A program made the translations under genes and the position numbers. Source: an uncultured Pseudomonadota bacterium (GTDB taxonomy: Bacteria; Myxococcota_A; UBA796; SXON01). From it: a stretch of 64,000 bases of DNA. The DNA is taken from contig CAIUMM010000152.1 of NCBI GenBank assembly GCA_903900265.1, positions 1 through 64,000 on the forward strand. The letters run 5' to 3'. The notes beneath the pieces are model-generated. The model had not been told where the DNA came from. It made no database searches and saw nothing but the letters and a program-made list of their open reading frames with translations. Below are positions 8,200 to 15,919 of the stretch, piece after piece. Position 1 is the stretch's first letter, and each line of letters starts with the position of its first letter.

Positions 8200-9351
8200 A
8201 TGCCCAATGACAGCATCACCACCACCCACCCCGCCTACGCCCATGAATGGCTCGTCGCCGACCGAGTCCTCGCCGCCCGTGGCGCGAGTCGCGCGGCAGG
8301 ACTCACGACCCTCCACCTCGAAGACGTGCGCGACCACGTCCGCCAGCTTGTGTCAAAGCAAGACCCCCGCGACCTCGACCGGTCGTTCTCGCAGCTTCAT
8401 GTTGGCTTCACGGGGGGCCGCGTCACCGCGAAGCTCCTCACCCCGTCGGGAACGGGCGAGGAGATGCTCGTGAGCCGCAACGCTTTCTCGCAGATGAGCA
8501 GCGAGTTGCTTCCCGGGCGCGGGGGTTCGTTCCTCCTCGACCAAGCGCGACTCGGTCAGGCGGGCGAGAAGCTCTCGTCAATGTCGTGGGCGGCGTTCTC
8601 GCAGGAGAACACCAAGCCCCGGATGTTCAGGACGGTCAACATGCGCGACAGCGACGGCAACGTGAAGCGTCTCCTGCGTTCGCAGCATAGCCAAGGGTAT
8701 GGCACCTACGACAACTTGCGCTTCATCGAGGACTTGCTCGCTAACGCGACCGGGTTGTCCAACATGCCGGTCGCGCAGTTTCACTTGTCCGACTCGGGGA
8801 TGCGGTTGCGCTTCCTCGACACCGACAAGAACGAGATCACCCTCAACAAGCCCGTGCCCATGATCGAGGCGTGGAACAGCGAGGTCGGGCGTCGGCGCGT
8901 GGGGTTGATCGGCGGAATGTGGAAACTCGTGTGCACGAACGGCATGGGAAGCTGGGACAAGAAGTCCGAGTTCCATTGGCGTCACTACGGGGAGGGCGAC
9001 CGGATCGGGCAGGGCGTCGCCTCGGCGATGGAGGAGATGGCGACCGCGTCGTCGGGCGTCCTCGACGCCTACGCCAAGGCGTTGAACACCAGCATCGACG
9101 ACGCGTTCACGTTCATGGAGAACGCCATGCGCGGCACGGCGACCACCCCCTTCATCGCCCGCGCCATCGCGGCGTTGGATCACGAGACCACCACCCCGGG
9201 GCGCAACCTCGCGTCGGTCGTGGACGCGATCACCCTCGAAGCGCAGAATGAAGACCTGTTCACGCAGGCGGACATGGAAGCCCTCGCCGCTGACCTCCTT
9301 CGCAGGGGTCTGTCGCAGGCGCGCGGTGAGCGCATCCTCGTAGAAGCGTGA
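8200..9351 (+). CDS. DUF932 family protein
   Basis: 383 residues from the ATG at 8200, preceded by GAGAGAG. VGLIGGMWKLVCTNGMGSW, then a His/Tyr segment (FHWRHYGEGD), is the hallmark of DUF932 (phage/plasmid-related family). The core is preceded by IEAWNSEVGRRR and by the expected N-terminal beta region (QLHVGFTGGRVTAKLL, VAQFHLSDSGMRLRFLD). The length fits the family. Members occur on plasmids and phages, and their biochemical role is not established. It is the largest and only clearly classified gene of the early block, alone behind promoter cassette 1, suggesting an early and abundant product. Confidence 0.85.
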   Translation: MPNDSITTTHPAYAHEWLVADRVLAARGASRAAGLTTLHLEDVRDHVRQLVSKQDPRDLDRSFSQLHVGFTGGRVTAKLLTPSGTGEEMLVSRNAFSQMSSELLPGRGGSFLLDQARLGQAGEKLSSMSWAAFSQENTKPRMFRTVNMRDSDGNVKRLLRSQHSQGYGTYDNLRFIEDLLANATGLSNMPVAQFHLSDSGMRLRFLDTDKNEITLNKPVPMIEAWNSEVGRRRVGLIGGMWKLVCTNGMGSWDKKSEFHWRHYGEGDRIGQGVASAMEEMATASSGVLDAYAKALNTSIDDAFTFMENAMRGTATTPFIARAIAALDHETTTPGRNLASVVDAITLEAQNEDLFTQADMEALAADLLRRGLSQARGERILVEA

Positions 9352-9382
9352 CAGGCCGAACCGGGTAGCCCCGGCGCGCAGG

Positions 9383-9406
9383 GGGGCATGGCGAGACAGA
9401 TGCCCC
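9383..9406 (+). terminator. Hairpin after the DUF932 gene (family E)
   Basis: GGGGCAT at 9383-9389 pairs with ATGCCCC at 9400-9406. A similar hairpin occurs at 11089-11112. No long T tract follows, so it may be a weak terminator or a processing site. Confidence 0.4.
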
Positions 9407-9414
9407 ACGCTTTC

Positions 9415-9558
9415 TACGTGCACATCCCGTGCACACCCCGTGTACGTCACGTGCACATGACGTGCACATGGCTCGCGGGATCAAGCTGTCGAAGGTTGAC
9501 AGTTTGCCACGACAAGCTACAGGATTGGTGCTTGGGGCGAAGTGTGCTCGTTCCAAGC
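9415..9558 (+). promoter_or_regulatory. Early promoter cassette 2
   Basis: GTGCAC/GTGTAC units run from 9415 to 9470. TTGACA is at 9496-9501 and TACAGG at 9518-9523 (16-bp spacer). The leader hairpin (GCTTGGGGCGA with CTCGTTCCAAGC) lies at 9530-9558. It drives genes 9612-13218. Confidence 0.85.
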
Positions 9559-9611
9559 GTTTCTCGTTCACAGCACATTCAATGTCCGTAACAAACACAC
9601 AGGAGTCTCCC

Positions 9612-10268
9612 ATGAGCCGCAATCGCAACACCTTCGCCCACTACTGGACTATCCTCGCCGACGGGGGATCGGGAATCTACCTATACGCCCGCGAGGCCGC
9701 CCCGGGCGTCTTCCTGTTCATCGAGATCATGGATCTCCCCGATGTCATGGGTCGTGACGCGACCGTGCGATGGAGCGCGCAGGTGGACGTGGTCGATCTC
9801 AACGCGGCGACGCCCCGCATGATCGGGGATGCGGTCAACTCCTGCGGGGGCGATTGGTTCGACGAGGGCGAGACGACCCCGTTCATGCTCGCGGAAGTGC
9901 TCCACAGCTACGGTACGAAGTCGCCCGTGTGGAGCGGCGACGCCGGTCGCCTGAACGAGCACAACTTCCACGACAGCCCGGGTGAGGGGCACCGTCCCTT
10001 CCGGGACATTCGCGCAAAAGCGCGACGGGAGGCCGAGGCGCTTCTCGACGCGGACACCCGCGACGAGGTGCTCGACACGAAGATCGTCAACGGTCTCGGG
10101 CAGACCGCCCGAGAGTACGCGGGAGGCACCGAGGGACTGTGGGGCACGTTGCGGCGCATCGCGGCAGACCCCAACGCCTCTCCCGAGCAGGCGTTGATGC
10201 TGACGCTGTACGCTGGCGCAGGACGGACGCTCGGCGGGGACATCGTTCCCGACAACCTTCGCAACTAA
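9612..10268 (+). CDS. Uncharacterised acidic early protein
   Basis: 218 residues from the ATG at 9612 with an AGGAG site nine bases upstream. The N-terminal beta-rich part includes SGIYLYAREAAPGVFLFIEI, followed by an acidic middle (SCGGDWFDEGETTPF) and a helical C-terminal half (DIRAKARREAEALLDADTRD, PNASPEQALMLTLYAGAG). No family recognised. First gene behind promoter cassette 2. Confidence 0.65.
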   Translation: MSRNRNTFAHYWTILADGGSGIYLYAREAAPGVFLFIEIMDLPDVMGRDATVRWSAQVDVVDLNAATPRMIGDAVNSCGGDWFDEGETTPFMLAEVLHSYGTKSPVWSGDAGRLNEHNFHDSPGEGHRPFRDIRAKARREAEALLDADTRDEVLDTKIVNGLGQTAREYAGGTEGLWGTLRRIAADPNASPEQALMLTLYAGAGRTLGGDIVPDNLRN

Positions 10269-10278
10269 CCCTCCCCAA

Positions 10279-10340
10279 GCCGCGCACGGGTTTCCCCCGT
10301 GCGCGCCTTTCGTCATTTTTGCGGGCTGCCCACGAGCCCG
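10279..10340 (+). terminator. Double-hairpin spacer, copy 1 (family A)
   Basis: A GC-rich stem (GCCGCGCACGGG with CCCGTGCGCGCC), a T-rich stretch, then a second stem CGGGCT/AGCCCG. Slightly degenerate right arm compared with later copies. Confidence 0.65.
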
Positions 10341-10363
10341 TTTCACTCACTCCCGAGAGCAAC

Positions 10364-11074
10364 ATGACCTCCACCAACCCCCCCGACATCACCATCATCA
10401 CCATCAGCCCCGAGAACACCGTGCTTAGCAAACTACAGACCCTCACCCGCACTATCGAGATGATGCGCTACGAGCAGCACAAGCTCGCCCGTGAACTTCC
10501 CCCCGTGCGATTCGCCGACTTGTGCGGCGACGGCACCAACGTGAACCGCGCCTTCGAGGTGTCCGTCCGCGCGTGGATGAACACGTTTATGTCCCCCATT
10601 GACACCACCCTCCTCGACCGCGAGGACGTAGAGAAGTGGGAGATTCTCACGCCCCGCTACGTGGTGAAGGGCTTGACCGATGGGGATGAAACGCGCGTCG
10701 GTGTGTGGGATTACGACGAGGCCAGATTCGTTACCCTCGAAGACAGCGACGAGCCGGTCGCCTTCGACTCGATTGACGAGGCGAGCGACAAGGCGTGCGA
10801 CCTCCAGTACTGGTCGTCCATCAACCACGGGTTCCCGTTCGCGTGGAACGAAGGGTGGATCATTGACGGCACGTACTGGCTCGCCGAGCTTCAGGCCGCC
10901 GGTTTCCTCGTGTACCGGTACGACGACGACTGCGTAATCGCGGGCATCGACGGGGGAGGCTACTCGTTCATGGGGGCGCATTTCGCCCCGCTGTACGCGG
11001 CCCTCGCCGCGAAGAACGATTGGCTCGTCGAGACCGACGACGGGCCGCGTCGGATCACGATGTCCCGCGAGTAG
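10364..11074 (+). CDS. Uncharacterised early protein of a probable conserved phage family
   Basis: 236 residues from the ATG at 10364. A Thr/Ile/Pro-rich N-terminus (about 20 residues) and a helix (TLTRTIEMMRYEQHKLAREL) precede an acidic alpha/beta body. Near the C-terminus VYRYDDDCVIAGIDGGGYSF, then MGAHFAPLYAALA, matches my memory of an unnamed phage/plasmid family with a GGGYSFxGxHF signature; this is not verified. A second gene of the operon behind cassette 2, set off on both sides by hairpins. Confidence 0.65.
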   Translation: MTSTNPPDITIITISPENTVLSKLQTLTRTIEMMRYEQHKLARELPPVRFADLCGDGTNVNRAFEVSVRAWMNTFMSPIDTTLLDREDVEKWEILTPRYVVKGLTDGDETRVGVWDYDEARFVTLEDSDEPVAFDSIDEASDKACDLQYWSSINHGFPFAWNEGWIIDGTYWLAELQAAGFLVYRYDDDCVIAGIDGGGYSFMGAHFAPLYAALAAKNDWLVETDDGPRRITMSRE

Positions 11075-11088
11075 CGAGACCGCGCAGG

Positions 11089-11112
11089 GGGGCACGGCGT
11101 CACAGGTGCCCC
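11089..11112 (+). terminator. Intergenic hairpin (family E)
   Basis: GGGGCAC (11089-11095) pairs with GTGCCCC (11106-11112), like the hairpin after the DUF932 gene. Confidence 0.4.
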
Positions 11113-11150
11113 GGTTCGCTTTCCACTCACTCACCCCCACAGGAGTATTC

Positions 11151-11351
11151 ATGCACACGCACAGAGCAAAACCCAAACTACGCACCACCCGCTGCTTCGG
11201 CGGGTCGGTGGTCGGGCGCGGTCAAAAGCAGAACCCTCGCGCACACGGAAACGTGTGCCACGAGGACACGTGTTCGTGCGGCGCTGTCCGCTTCACCAAC
11301 GTGAACTGGTGCGCCATCGAGCGCGGCCCGTGGCTGACCTCGAACGACTGA
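11151..11351 (+). CDS. Small Cys/His-rich protein, possible zinc-binding
   Basis: 66 residues from the ATG at 11151 with AGGAG upstream. Very basic N-terminal half (RAKPKLRTTR) and a C-terminal half with C-H-x3-C-x-C (VCHEDTCSCGAVRF) plus a later Cys, which could hold one zinc ion. No family recognised. The ATG, ribosome binding site and position in the hairpin-separated series support a real gene. Confidence 0.55.
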   Translation: MHTHRAKPKLRTTRCFGGSVVGRGQKQNPRAHGNVCHEDTCSCGAVRFTNVNWCAIERGPWLTSND

Positions 11352-11364
11352 CTAACCCTCCCTC

Positions 11365-11387
11365 GCCGGGGTGGCCTTCGCCCCGGC
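11365..11387 (+). terminator. Intergenic hairpin (family B, copy 1)
   Basis: GCCGGGG/CCCCGGC stem followed by TTTC, with near-identical copies at 13767, 17233 and 18319. Confidence 0.5.
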
Positions 11388-11413
11388 TTTCAACACACGC
11401 ACAGGAGTCTCTC

Positions 11414-11860
11414 ATGTCCCTCAACTGGAACCTCTCGAACATCCCCGACCACATGACCACCTGTTACGAGACCTTCACGGGCACCCCCGTCGAGATGGAG
11501 GCGCTCGTCGAGCGCGTCCTATTCATGGGGCCGAACTGGAGCTACACGGCAGACAAGACCGCCGTTCAGCGCATGAGCGTGACCACCCACACGCTCCTGT
11601 TCGCGCTCATGGACGTGGGCATCGGGGCGTTGACCCCGTTCAGCGTGGAAGAAGCCTACACCCGCATCCACATGACCGAGACGGCGTGTGGAGCTTTCCG
11701 AAACACCAACAACGGCCCGGTGTTTTTCACCCGTGAGGATGTGAAAGCCCACACGGGCCTGACCACGAACATCGGCGAAAAGACCAAGGCGCAGTTCCAC
11801 GCCCACTTGACGAAGGCGTGGCGTGCGAGTCTCGCTCGCAAGGGTCAGGTGGTCGCATGA
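11414..11860 (+). CDS. Uncharacterised early protein
   Basis: 148 residues from the ATG at 11414. Helical and mixed: IPDHMTTCYETFTGTPVEME, then MSVTTHTLLFALMDVGIGAL. The C-terminus is basic (TKAWRASLARKGQ). No family recognised. It opens a run of five genes (11414-13218) joined by four-base ATGA/GTGA overlaps. Confidence 0.6.
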   Translation: MSLNWNLSNIPDHMTTCYETFTGTPVEMEALVERVLFMGPNWSYTADKTAVQRMSVTTHTLLFALMDVGIGALTPFSVEEAYTRIHMTETACGAFRNTNNGPVFFTREDVKAHTGLTTNIGEKTKAQFHAHLTKAWRASLARKGQVVA

Positions 11861-12213
11861 GCACCGACTACACCGCCCTCGTGGCGGACATGTGGGCCGC
11901 GTTCGGCGCGGAACCGTTCACGTGGAGCGTCGGATCGTTCAGCCGCACCCGCGAGTTTGACGCCGGTTCTCTCGGCTGGCCGCGCCGGTACATCCACACG
12001 GCGACCGTCGCCGCCCACCCCTCTACCCGTCAGGCGCTCATTCGCGCCGGGTCGGTAGAGGAGGTGGCAGCCTCGCTCGGGAACGTGTACCGGCTCACGA
12101 AGGCAGCGTGCGAGGAGCACCGATTCGACAACCGCACCCTCACGCCCTCGTGGCTGGCTTGGCGTGCCGTGCACGAGGCCGAGCAGAAGGCTCACAAAGA
12201 GAGGAACACATGA
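11857..12213 (+). CDS. Uncharacterised early protein, coupled
   Basis: 118 residues. The ATG overlaps the previous stop. Trp/Phe-rich start (ALVADMWAAFGAEPFTWSVG), a helical middle (STRQALIRAGSVEEVAASLG) and a charged C-terminus (EAEQKAHKERNT). No family recognised. Confidence 0.6.
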   Translation: MSTDYTALVADMWAAFGAEPFTWSVGSFSRTREFDAGSLGWPRRYIHTATVAAHPSTRQALIRAGSVEEVAASLGNVYRLTKAACEEHRFDNRTLTPSWLAWRAVHEAEQKAHKERNT

Positions 12214-12635
12214 GCGATACATTCGCCTACGCGAAAGCGCAGGCATGGCTGAACGGGTGGGTGGCAACCGCCGACCACCCCGAACTCACGTGGGCGTGGG
12301 AGGCTTGCGTAGGGATCATCGACCTCTACGCGGTCATCTCGTTCACCGACGAGACCCCGCTCGAAGCGAAGCGAGCCGAGCTATGGAGCGATTGGTTCGC
12401 GTCGTGGGAGGGCGGCGACGCCCACTACGGCATCCACGGTGCCATGCAGGAGTTCGCTCATGCGTGTCCAGAGGACTGCGTGAACGACCAGCTTCTCGCA
12501 ATCGCGGAAGCGTACGACTTTGCCACCGGCAAGGTCGAGAAGCAGAAACCCTTGTCGCGGGCCAAGGTCAAGCCCGAACCCCTGAAACCCCTCCTCAAAC
12601 TCGTTGTTGACAACACACCCAAGAGGAACAAATGA
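12210..12635 (+). CDS. Uncharacterised early protein, coupled
   Basis: 141 residues. ATGA overlap at its start. The first 110 residues are acidic and Trp-rich (AWLNGWVATADHPELTWAWE, LWSDWFASWEGGDAHYG). The last 30 are Lys/Pro-rich (KQKPLSRAKVKPEPLKPLLK), a charge switch that suggests a flexible basic tail that could touch nucleic acid. No family recognised. Confidence 0.6.
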   Translation: MSDTFAYAKAQAWLNGWVATADHPELTWAWEACVGIIDLYAVISFTDETPLEAKRAELWSDWFASWEGGDAHYGIHGAMQEFAHACPEDCVNDQLLAIAEAYDFATGKVEKQKPLSRAKVKPEPLKPLLKLVVDNTPKRNK

Positions 12636-12940
12636 ACCGTCCCCACACCACCGAGTATCGGTCAGTCATCCTCGCCCTCGCGGCGTCCACCCGGCGGCTC
12701 GACGCCATTCCCGACGCGCTCTGCGCGAGCGCGTGGTTGGGAGAGCACGACGATGTCGTGTTTGCGGTATCCCCGAACATCGGGGCGTTCGCCGACTTCA
12801 TGGTGAACGAGGGCGAGCCGCCCGCGTCCGACGTGGAAACATGGGTCGCCCTGAGCGAGAACATCGCATGGTACGCCGCGTACATGGATGTGTTGGTCAA
12901 TCACCGCAAGAGCGTTCGCGCGTTCGGGGGGGTAGCGTGA
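12632..12940 (+). CDS. Uncharacterised early protein, coupled
   Basis: 102 residues, ATGA overlap at its start. Helical N-terminus (EYRSVILALAASTRRLDAIP) and an acidic middle (VNEGEPPASDVETWVALSEN). No family recognised. Confidence 0.6.
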   Translation: MNRPHTTEYRSVILALAASTRRLDAIPDALCASAWLGEHDDVVFAVSPNIGAFADFMVNEGEPPASDVETWVALSENIAWYAAYMDVLVNHRKSVRAFGGVA

Positions 12941-13218
12941 AAATGCGTACGAAAGCCGAGCTTCGGGCTCGTGAGGATGCGTTGGTCGAAGACCTGTGGT
13001 ACGCCCGGCACATGATCGCCGGGCTGCCCGACGACGCCCCCGACGACATCGTCGAGGCGGCGGAACGCGCGGCGGCGCGGATTCGAGCGAGTCGAGACCC
13101 TGCCTACCTGTCGGCGATCATCCACGACGGATACTCGGCGGGTCGCCTGCACGGGGAACTGGCGACGGTTCGCTGGGCTCTCGGGTGGGCGAGTGAGGAC
13201 GGGCTGCTCGACACCTGA
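12937..13218 (+). CDS. Uncharacterised helical early protein, coupled
   Basis: 93 residues if it starts at the GTG at 12937 (GTGA overlap with the previous stop); the ATG at 12943 is an alternative. Nearly all helical and Ala/Arg/Asp-rich: TKAELRAREDALVEDLWYAR, VEAAERAAARIRASRD. Last gene before promoter cassette 3. No family recognised. Confidence 0.55.
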   Translation: MKMRTKAELRAREDALVEDLWYARHMIAGLPDDAPDDIVEAAERAAARIRASRDPAYLSAIIHDGYSAGRLHGELATVRWALGWASEDGLLDT

Positions 13219-13232
13219 CTCGTCCGTCTGAG

Positions 13233-13386
13233 ACGTGTACCTGACGTGCACACCCCGTGTACGTCAGGTGCACGTGGCGTGTACGTGATGTGCACATGGC
13301 TCGCGGGATCAAGCTGTCGAAGGTTGACAGTTTGACCCGACAAGATAGTGGATTGGTGCTTGGAACGAACTATGCTCGTTTCAAGC
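13233..13386 (+). promoter_or_regulatory. Early promoter cassette 3
   Basis: GTGTAC/GTGCAC units run from 13233 to 13299. TTGACA is at 13324-13329 and the -10 here reads TAGTGG (13346-13351). The leader hairpin (GCTTGGAACGA with GCTCGTTTCAAGC) lies at 13358-13386, with paired base changes relative to other copies that partly preserve the stem. It drives 13428 and 13827. Confidence 0.85.
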
Positions 13387-13427
13387 GTTTCTCGTTCACA
13401 GCACAGCAACACCCACAGGAGTCACCC

Positions 13428-13682
13428 ATGTCCGACAGCACTTTCACTCTCATGGTAGACGGTATCGAGACCCCCGCCCGTGTTCACCCCCTCTGGTGGC
13501 AGGAGCGCGGATTGTCCTACACCGCGAGCGGCTACGGTCGCCGCATCCCGACCACTCGGATGGTACACGTGGACGGGCGGTGGCGTCGCGTGTACTGCTG
13601 CATCTTTTCCAACAGCGGGACGTGCTACATCGACGGCCCGAAGGGGGCTGACGGCAAGCGCCCGTGGCGCGTAGTCCACTAA
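13428..13682 (+). CDS. Small uncharacterised beta-rich protein
   Basis: 84 residues from the ATG at 13428 with CAGGAG upstream. TFTLMVDGIETPARVHPLWW, then a Tyr/Arg-rich middle and two vicinal Cys (RRVYCCIF) followed by another (GTCYIDG). Basic and beta-rich. No family recognised. Confidence 0.55.
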   Translation: MSDSTFTLMVDGIETPARVHPLWWQERGLSYTASGYGRRIPTTRMVHVDGRWRRVYCCIFSNSGTCYIDGPKGADGKRPWRVVH

Positions 13683-13692
13683 GTCTCACCAA

Positions 13693-13755
13693 GCCGCGTA
13701 CGGGTTCACCCCCGTGCGCGGCTTTCGTCGTTTTTGCGGGCTGCCCACGAGCCCG
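13693..13755 (+). terminator. Double-hairpin spacer, copy 2 (family A)
   Basis: Perfect-type copy: GCCGCGTACGGG stem, TTTCGTCGTTTTT, then CGGGCT/AGCCCG. It is followed directly by a family B hairpin, the one place where the two types are joined. Confidence 0.7.
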
Positions 13756-13766
13756 TTTCCTCGCAT

Positions 13767-13785
13767 CGGGGTGGCCTTCGCCCCG
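13767..13785 (+). terminator. Intergenic hairpin (family B, copy 2)
   Basis: CGGGG/CCCCG stem with the GTGGCCTTCG loop sequence of family B. Confidence 0.45.
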
Positions 13786-13826
13786 GTGTTCCACCCGCAG
13801 TCACACCACCACAAGAGAGACACACC

Positions 13827-14483
13827 ATGCTCACCAACCTCATCAAGCACGTTATCGCCGAGACCGTCACCCGCTTGCTCACTCTCATCACCCCCGCCGA
13901 TGTTTTGGAGGCGGTCAGCGAAAGCTCGCAGGCCCACGACGCCCTCGTTGCCGCAGCGCAAAAGTTCGTCACCCGCACGAGCGTGGCGGCGATTGCCGCC
14001 GAGATCGACTTGGCCGATCTCGCCCGCGAGGTTGACATGAGCGACCTCGCCAGCAACCTCGAAATCGACATGGCCGATCTCGCCGCCGAGATCGACCTTT
14101 CCGATCTCGCCCGCGAGGTTGACCTGAGCGACCTCGCCAGCAACCTCGAAATCGACTACGCGGACTTTTCCCGCCACGTCGAGATCGACCACGCCGCGCT
14201 CGCCGCCGAGATCGAGGTGGACTACGAACGGCTCGCCGACCTGTGCGGCAAGGGGCTCGGCACCCCCGAGGGTGACCGGGCCTTGGAGGATCGCATCAAC
14301 GAGGCGGTCGGTCACGCGATCTCGAACGCGGTCGAGATCGTGCGCCGGGCCGACGCCGAGGCCAAGGCCGCCGAGGCTACGGTCGCCGAGACCGTGCCCG
14401 ACTTGTCGGCGCGGTTGTTGGCCGCCGCCGTTGACCGGCTCCTCGCCCTCGCGGACGAGGCGGTCAAGAACGGTCTGTTGTAG
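13827..14483 (+). CDS. Repeat protein with tandem I-D-x-x-D-L-A units
   Basis: 218 residues from the ATG at 13827. Residues about 50-125 consist of at least eight degenerate units of 9, 9 and 11 residues: IDLADLAREVDMSDLASNL, EIDMADLAAEIDLSDLAREV, and so on, the 29-residue super-unit appearing twice almost unchanged. The flanks are amphipathic helices (HVIAETVTRLLTLITPADVL at the start, LLAAAVDRLLALADEAV at the end). Likely an elongated acidic solenoid or coiled coil with a protein-binding or DNA-mimic role; the role is a guess. No family recognised. Confidence 0.7.
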   Translation: MLTNLIKHVIAETVTRLLTLITPADVLEAVSESSQAHDALVAAAQKFVTRTSVAAIAAEIDLADLAREVDMSDLASNLEIDMADLAAEIDLSDLAREVDLSDLASNLEIDYADFSRHVEIDHAALAAEIEVDYERLADLCGKGLGTPEGDRALEDRINEAVGHAISNAVEIVRRADAEAKAAEATVAETVPDLSARLLAAAVDRLLALADEAVKNGLL

Positions 14484-14502
14484 TCTCGCGGTAGCGTGAA
14501 CC

Positions 14503-14661
14503 CACGTCACGTACACACGGCGTGTACGTGGCGTGCACGTCAGGTGCACGTGGCGTGTACGTCATGTGCACATGGCTCGCGCGTTGAAGCCTCGAAGGTT
14601 GACAGTTTGACCTGACAGGATACAGGATTGGGGCTTGGAGCGAAGTGTGCTCGTTCCAAGC
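14503..14661 (+). promoter_or_regulatory. Early promoter cassette 4
   Basis: The clearest array: six units spaced exactly 11 bp (GTACACACGGC, GTGTACGTGGC, GTGCACGTCAG, GTGCACGTGGC, GTGTACGTCAT, GTGCACATGGC) between about 14509 and 14574. TTGACA is at 14599-14604, TACAGG at 14621-14626 and the leader hairpin at 14633-14661. Confidence 0.9.
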
Positions 14662-14692
14662 GTTTCACATTCACAGCACATTGGAGCCTCAC

Positions 14693-14929
14693 ATGACCAA
14701 CGTAGAAAGCCGCCTCTCGGACATGATTGCACAAGCGCGTACCCCGGAACGGCGCGCCGCTCTCATCGAGATTCGCAATCTCGTAGTCGAGCAACGACTC
14801 GACCGCGAGAGCGACCGACTCGCTCCCCGGCGCAACCGCGCGCCGACCCGAGGCGCTCGGGCGCAAGCGTGGTGGGATGCCGCCGGGGAAGTCGCGCTGC
14901 TGAACGTGTTCCCCGGTTGGAACAAGTAG
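14693..14929 (+). CDS. Small basic helical protein
   Basis: 78 residues from the ATG at 14693 (GGAG upstream). Helix ESRLSDMIAQARTPERRAAL, then an Arg-rich middle (RLDRESDRLAPRRNRAPTRG) and a Trp-containing end (AQAWWDAAGEVALLNVFPGW). Possibly nucleic-acid binding by charge only. Confidence 0.55.
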   Translation: MTNVESRLSDMIAQARTPERRAALIEIRNLVVEQRLDRESDRLAPRRNRAPTRGARAQAWWDAAGEVALLNVFPGWNK

Positions 14930-14943
14930 CACAGTCGCGTCAA

Positions 14944-15006
14944 GCCGCGCACGGGTTCACCCCCGTGCGCGGCTTTCGTCGTTTTTGCGGGCTGCCCACG
15001 AGCCCG
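14944..15006 (+). terminator. Double-hairpin spacer, copy 3 (family A)
   Basis: GCCGCGCACGGG/CCCGTGCGCGGC stem with TTTCGTCGTTTTT, then CGGGCT/AGCCCG. Confidence 0.7.
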
Positions 15007-15034
15007 TATCCACAACCCACAGGAGAGTCACACA

Positions 15035-15820
15035 ATGGCAAAGAACACCAACACCCCCGCCCCCGTGAACATGAACGGTCTCCCCGCCCGCGAGTTGAAA
15101 GCGTTGATAGACGCTAAGAAGGTCACCGCGCAGGCGGTGGTCAGCTTCCTCAAAGGCAAGGGCAAGCTGCGCCCCCCCTCGGAAGCCTTGCTCGCCGAGC
15201 TAACGGGTAGCGCCCCGGTGTCCGCCGCGAAGCCGGTCGCCCCCGCGTTCGATGCGTCGAACATCCTCGCCCGCTTGGGCGCGTTGGAAGTGGCGGTCGC
15301 CTCGCTTGTCGAGCGGTTCGCCGCGAAGCCGGTCGCGGCGAAGCCCGAGCCGGTGAAGCCGGTCGTGAAGCCGGTCGCGGCGAAGCCCGAGCCGGTCGTG
15401 AAGCCGGTCGCCGCGAAGCCCGTCGTGAAGCCGGTCGTCGCCAAGCCCGTCGTGAAGCCGGTCGCCCCCGTCGTCGCGGCGAAGCCGGTCGTGAAGCCGG
15501 TCGCGCCCGTCGCGAAGCCGGTCGTCGCCGCGAAGCGGCAGGAGCCGCCGGTCACGCAGAGCCCCGTGCCGAGCGAAGCCGAAATGAGGGCTGCCCTGCG
15601 AGGGTGCGCTACGGCGCAACTGCGTGAAGAAGCGGTGGCGAGCGACATCGAAGGGGCCGAGACCATGAACAAGGGTCAGTTGATCGACGCGCTCGTCGGG
15701 CTGGTGCTCGCCGAGCAGCAGATGGTCGCGTCGCCCACCCCCGTCACCCCGGCAGTAGACGCTCCCAAGCGTGGCAAGCCCGACCTTCGCGTGGTCAAGC
15801 AAGCTGAAGTCGAGTTCTAA
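15035..15820 (+). CDS. KPV-repeat linker protein, paralogue of 20566-21021
   Basis: 261 residues. N-terminal module (NGLPARELKALIDAKKVTAQ, VVSFLKGKG) and a short coiled-coil-like module (APAFDASNILARLGALEVAV, then LVERFA) are shared with the protein at 20566-21021. Between residues about 100 and 165 lies a low-complexity stretch of V-x-K-P-V-(A/V) repeats resembling histone-H1-type basic tails. The C-terminal 70 residues add a Rho-N/SAP-like helical pair (TAQLREEAVASDIEGAETMN, KGQLIDALVGL), a fold that often binds DNA or RNA. Probable nucleic-acid-associated protein; inferred. Confidence 0.7.
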   Translation: MAKNTNTPAPVNMNGLPARELKALIDAKKVTAQAVVSFLKGKGKLRPPSEALLAELTGSAPVSAAKPVAPAFDASNILARLGALEVAVASLVERFAAKPVAAKPEPVKPVVKPVAAKPEPVVKPVAAKPVVKPVVAKPVVKPVAPVVAAKPVVKPVAPVAKPVVAAKRQEPPVTQSPVPSEAEMRAALRGCATAQLREEAVASDIEGAETMNKGQLIDALVGLVLAEQQMVASPTPVTPAVDAPKRGKPDLRVVKQAEVEF

Positions 15821-15828
15821 GTCCCCAA

Positions 15829-15891
15829 GCCGCGCACGGGTTCACCCCCGTGCGTGGCTTTTGCCATTTTTGCGGGCTGCCCACGAGCCCG
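15829..15891 (+). terminator. Double-hairpin spacer, copy 4 (family A)
   Basis: Same layout; here the right arm reads CCCGTGCGTGGC and the T-rich part TTTTGCCATTTTT. Confidence 0.65.
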
Positions 15892-15919
15892 TATCCACAA
15901 CAACACAGGAGAGAGTCAC

